This document shows positions 63,195 to 64,000 of a stretch of DNA of 64,000 nt, in pieces (the stretch's first letter is position 1; every line of letters starts with the position of its first letter). A program made the position numbers and the translations under genes. Location: NCBI RefSeq assembly GCF_013294065.1, contig NZ_JABSNM010000013.1, positions 59,554-123,553 on the forward strand. The letters run 5' to 3'. The notes beneath the pieces are model-generated. The model did not search any database, was not told the DNA's origin, and saw nothing but the letters and a program-made list of their open reading frames with translations. The stretch comes from Sphaerotilus uruguayifluvii (GTDB lineage: Bacteria; Pseudomonadota; Gammaproteobacteria; Burkholderiales; Burkholderiaceae_C).

Positions 63195-64000
63195 GTGCAC
63201 GCCGCCCGCCAGCCCGGTTCCTTACCCGGCTTGGCCAGCCGGCTCCACTACGAACGCCACCGACCGGAGCAGACCACGCTGTACCGCCTGGTCCAGCAGC
63301 ATGCGGCCAGCTTCATCGCCCACACCGAGGCCAGCACGGACGCCGAGTTGCCGCGGTTCATCAAGGACGAGTTCGACGCCTTCCTCGAGTGCGGCATCCT
63401 GGCGCATGGATTCCTGCGGCTACGCTGCGGCGAGTGCGGCCACGACAAGCTGCTGGCCTTCAGCTGCAAGCGCCGGGGATTCTGCCCCTCTTGCGGCGCC
63501 CGGCGCATGTCGCAGACCGCTGCGCACCTGGTCGACCACGTCATCCCGCACGTGCCGGTGCGGCAATGGGTGCTGTCGCTGCCGATCCCGCTGCGCGTGC
63601 TGCTGGCCGCGCAGCCGGAACTGGTCACGCCGGTGCTGCAGGTGGTGCAGCGCGTGGTCACGCGACATCTGCTGCGGCAGGCGGGGCTCAAGGCTGACGA
63701 AGGTCACGGCGGCGCCGTCACGCTGATCCAGCGCTTTGGCTCGGCCGCCAACCTCAACATCGACCTGCACTGTCTGGTACTGGACGGGGTGTACTGCTGC
63801 GACGCCGATGGTTCGCCGGCCTTCATTGAGGCGGATGCGCCCACCGACGACGAATTGCACGCGCTGCTGCAGACCGTCATCGCCCGGCTGATGAAGATGC
63901 TCACGCGCCGGGGCGTGCTGGTCGAAGACATGGGCCAGACCTACCTGGCCGAGCCGGATGCCGACGGCGAGGAGGCGCGCACGCTGCGGCCGCTGCAGGC
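63195..64000 (+). CDS. IS91-family transposase (partial, runs off the window)
   Basis: An open frame from about 63168 to the window end, best started at GTG 63195. It encodes VHAARQPGSLPGLASRLHYE, then the zinc-finger part LRCGECGHDKLLAFSCKRRG followed by FCPSCGARRM, the HVPVRQWVLSLPIPLR motif and ANLNIDLHCLVLDGVY. These identify an IS91-type HUH (rolling-circle) transposase of the form common in Burkholderiales. The usual HUH pair of this group reads His-x-His; here the first His is Asp (NIDLH), which may inactivate this copy. The 246 bases before it (62949-63194) hold no gene and should contain the insertion's left end, which I cannot define. Confidence 0.85.
   Translation, partial: MHAARQPGSLPGLASRLHYERHRPEQTTLYRLVQQHAASFIAHTEASTDAELPRFIKDEFDAFLECGILAHGFLRLRCGECGHDKLLAFSCKRRGFCPSCGARRMSQTAAHLVDHVIPHVPVRQWVLSLPIPLRVLLAAQPELVTPVLQVVQRVVTRHLLRQAGLKADEGHGGAVTLIQRFGSAANLNIDLHCLVLDGVYCCDADGSPAFIEADAPTDDELHALLQTVIARLMKMLTRRGVLVEDMGQTYLAEPDADGEEARTLRPLQ

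Overview
The window is a 64 kb piece of a very GC-rich (roughly 70 percent by eye) betaproteobacterial chromosome. The gene orders trxA-rho-rpmE, uvrC-pgsA-tRNA-Val and earP-efp, the many tripartite tricarboxylate (Tct/Bug) and TRAP transporter parts, and the close pedF/PQQ-ABC family members all point to the order Burkholderiales (Rubrivivax/Leptothrix/Sphaerotilus-like or Comamonadaceae-like). No taxonomic marker such as 16S rRNA is present, so the genus is not resolved.

Layout. 0-16 kb is core genome: phoB (cut by the window edge)-phoR, a convergent GT39-type membrane glycosyltransferase, the trxA-rho-rpmE block, a pseudokinase-HDOD fusion, an overlapping run tatD - deoxyinosine glycosylase - spermidine-synthase-like protein - gspE-type ATPase, tctBA, and an MFS exporter. 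15.6-19.1 kb is a small chromosomal integron: a wrecked integron integrase on the minus strand, an attI-like site, and three low-GC cassettes ending in recognisable attC sites. The first cassette encodes a TIR-domain membrane protein. The array is flanked on its far side by a decayed second copy of the MFS 3' end. 19-31.7 kb returns to ordinary chromosome: a VOC protein, small membrane or secreted proteins, an RND efflux pair, TRAP dctQM, a cache-domain two-component system, yqeY and rpsU.

33-47 kb is a large locus for PQQ-dependent alcohol oxidation, although the dehydrogenase itself is not in the window. It holds a quinoprotein-associated substrate-binding protein, cytochrome c550 PedF with a good sigma-54 promoter, a divergent AcoR-like sigma-54 activator, two metallo-beta-lactamase-fold proteins (a PqqB relative and a quinoprotein-relay relative, both with altered metal motifs), and the PQQ-linked ABC module (ATPase, YVTN beta-propeller, binding protein, permease). 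Fused to that operon with 1-bp gaps is a four-gene TolQ/ExbD-like membrane module with a lipoprotein, then a Tct-type binding protein. I consider this the most likely undescribed system in the window: a proton-driven, envelope-spanning partner of the PQQ-ABC transporter.

47-58 kb holds yjdM, a 1046-residue PLD-nuclease/helicase/DUF3427-like protein of defence-island character, EF-P with its rhamnosyltransferase EarP, uvrC, pgsA, tRNA-Val and ppiD. From 58.2 kb to the end the window enters an integrative conjugative element placed in tRNA-His: a P4-type integrase bracketed by a repeated 10-mer, a small membrane protein, an F-type TraG, and the start of an IS91-family transposase that runs off the window.
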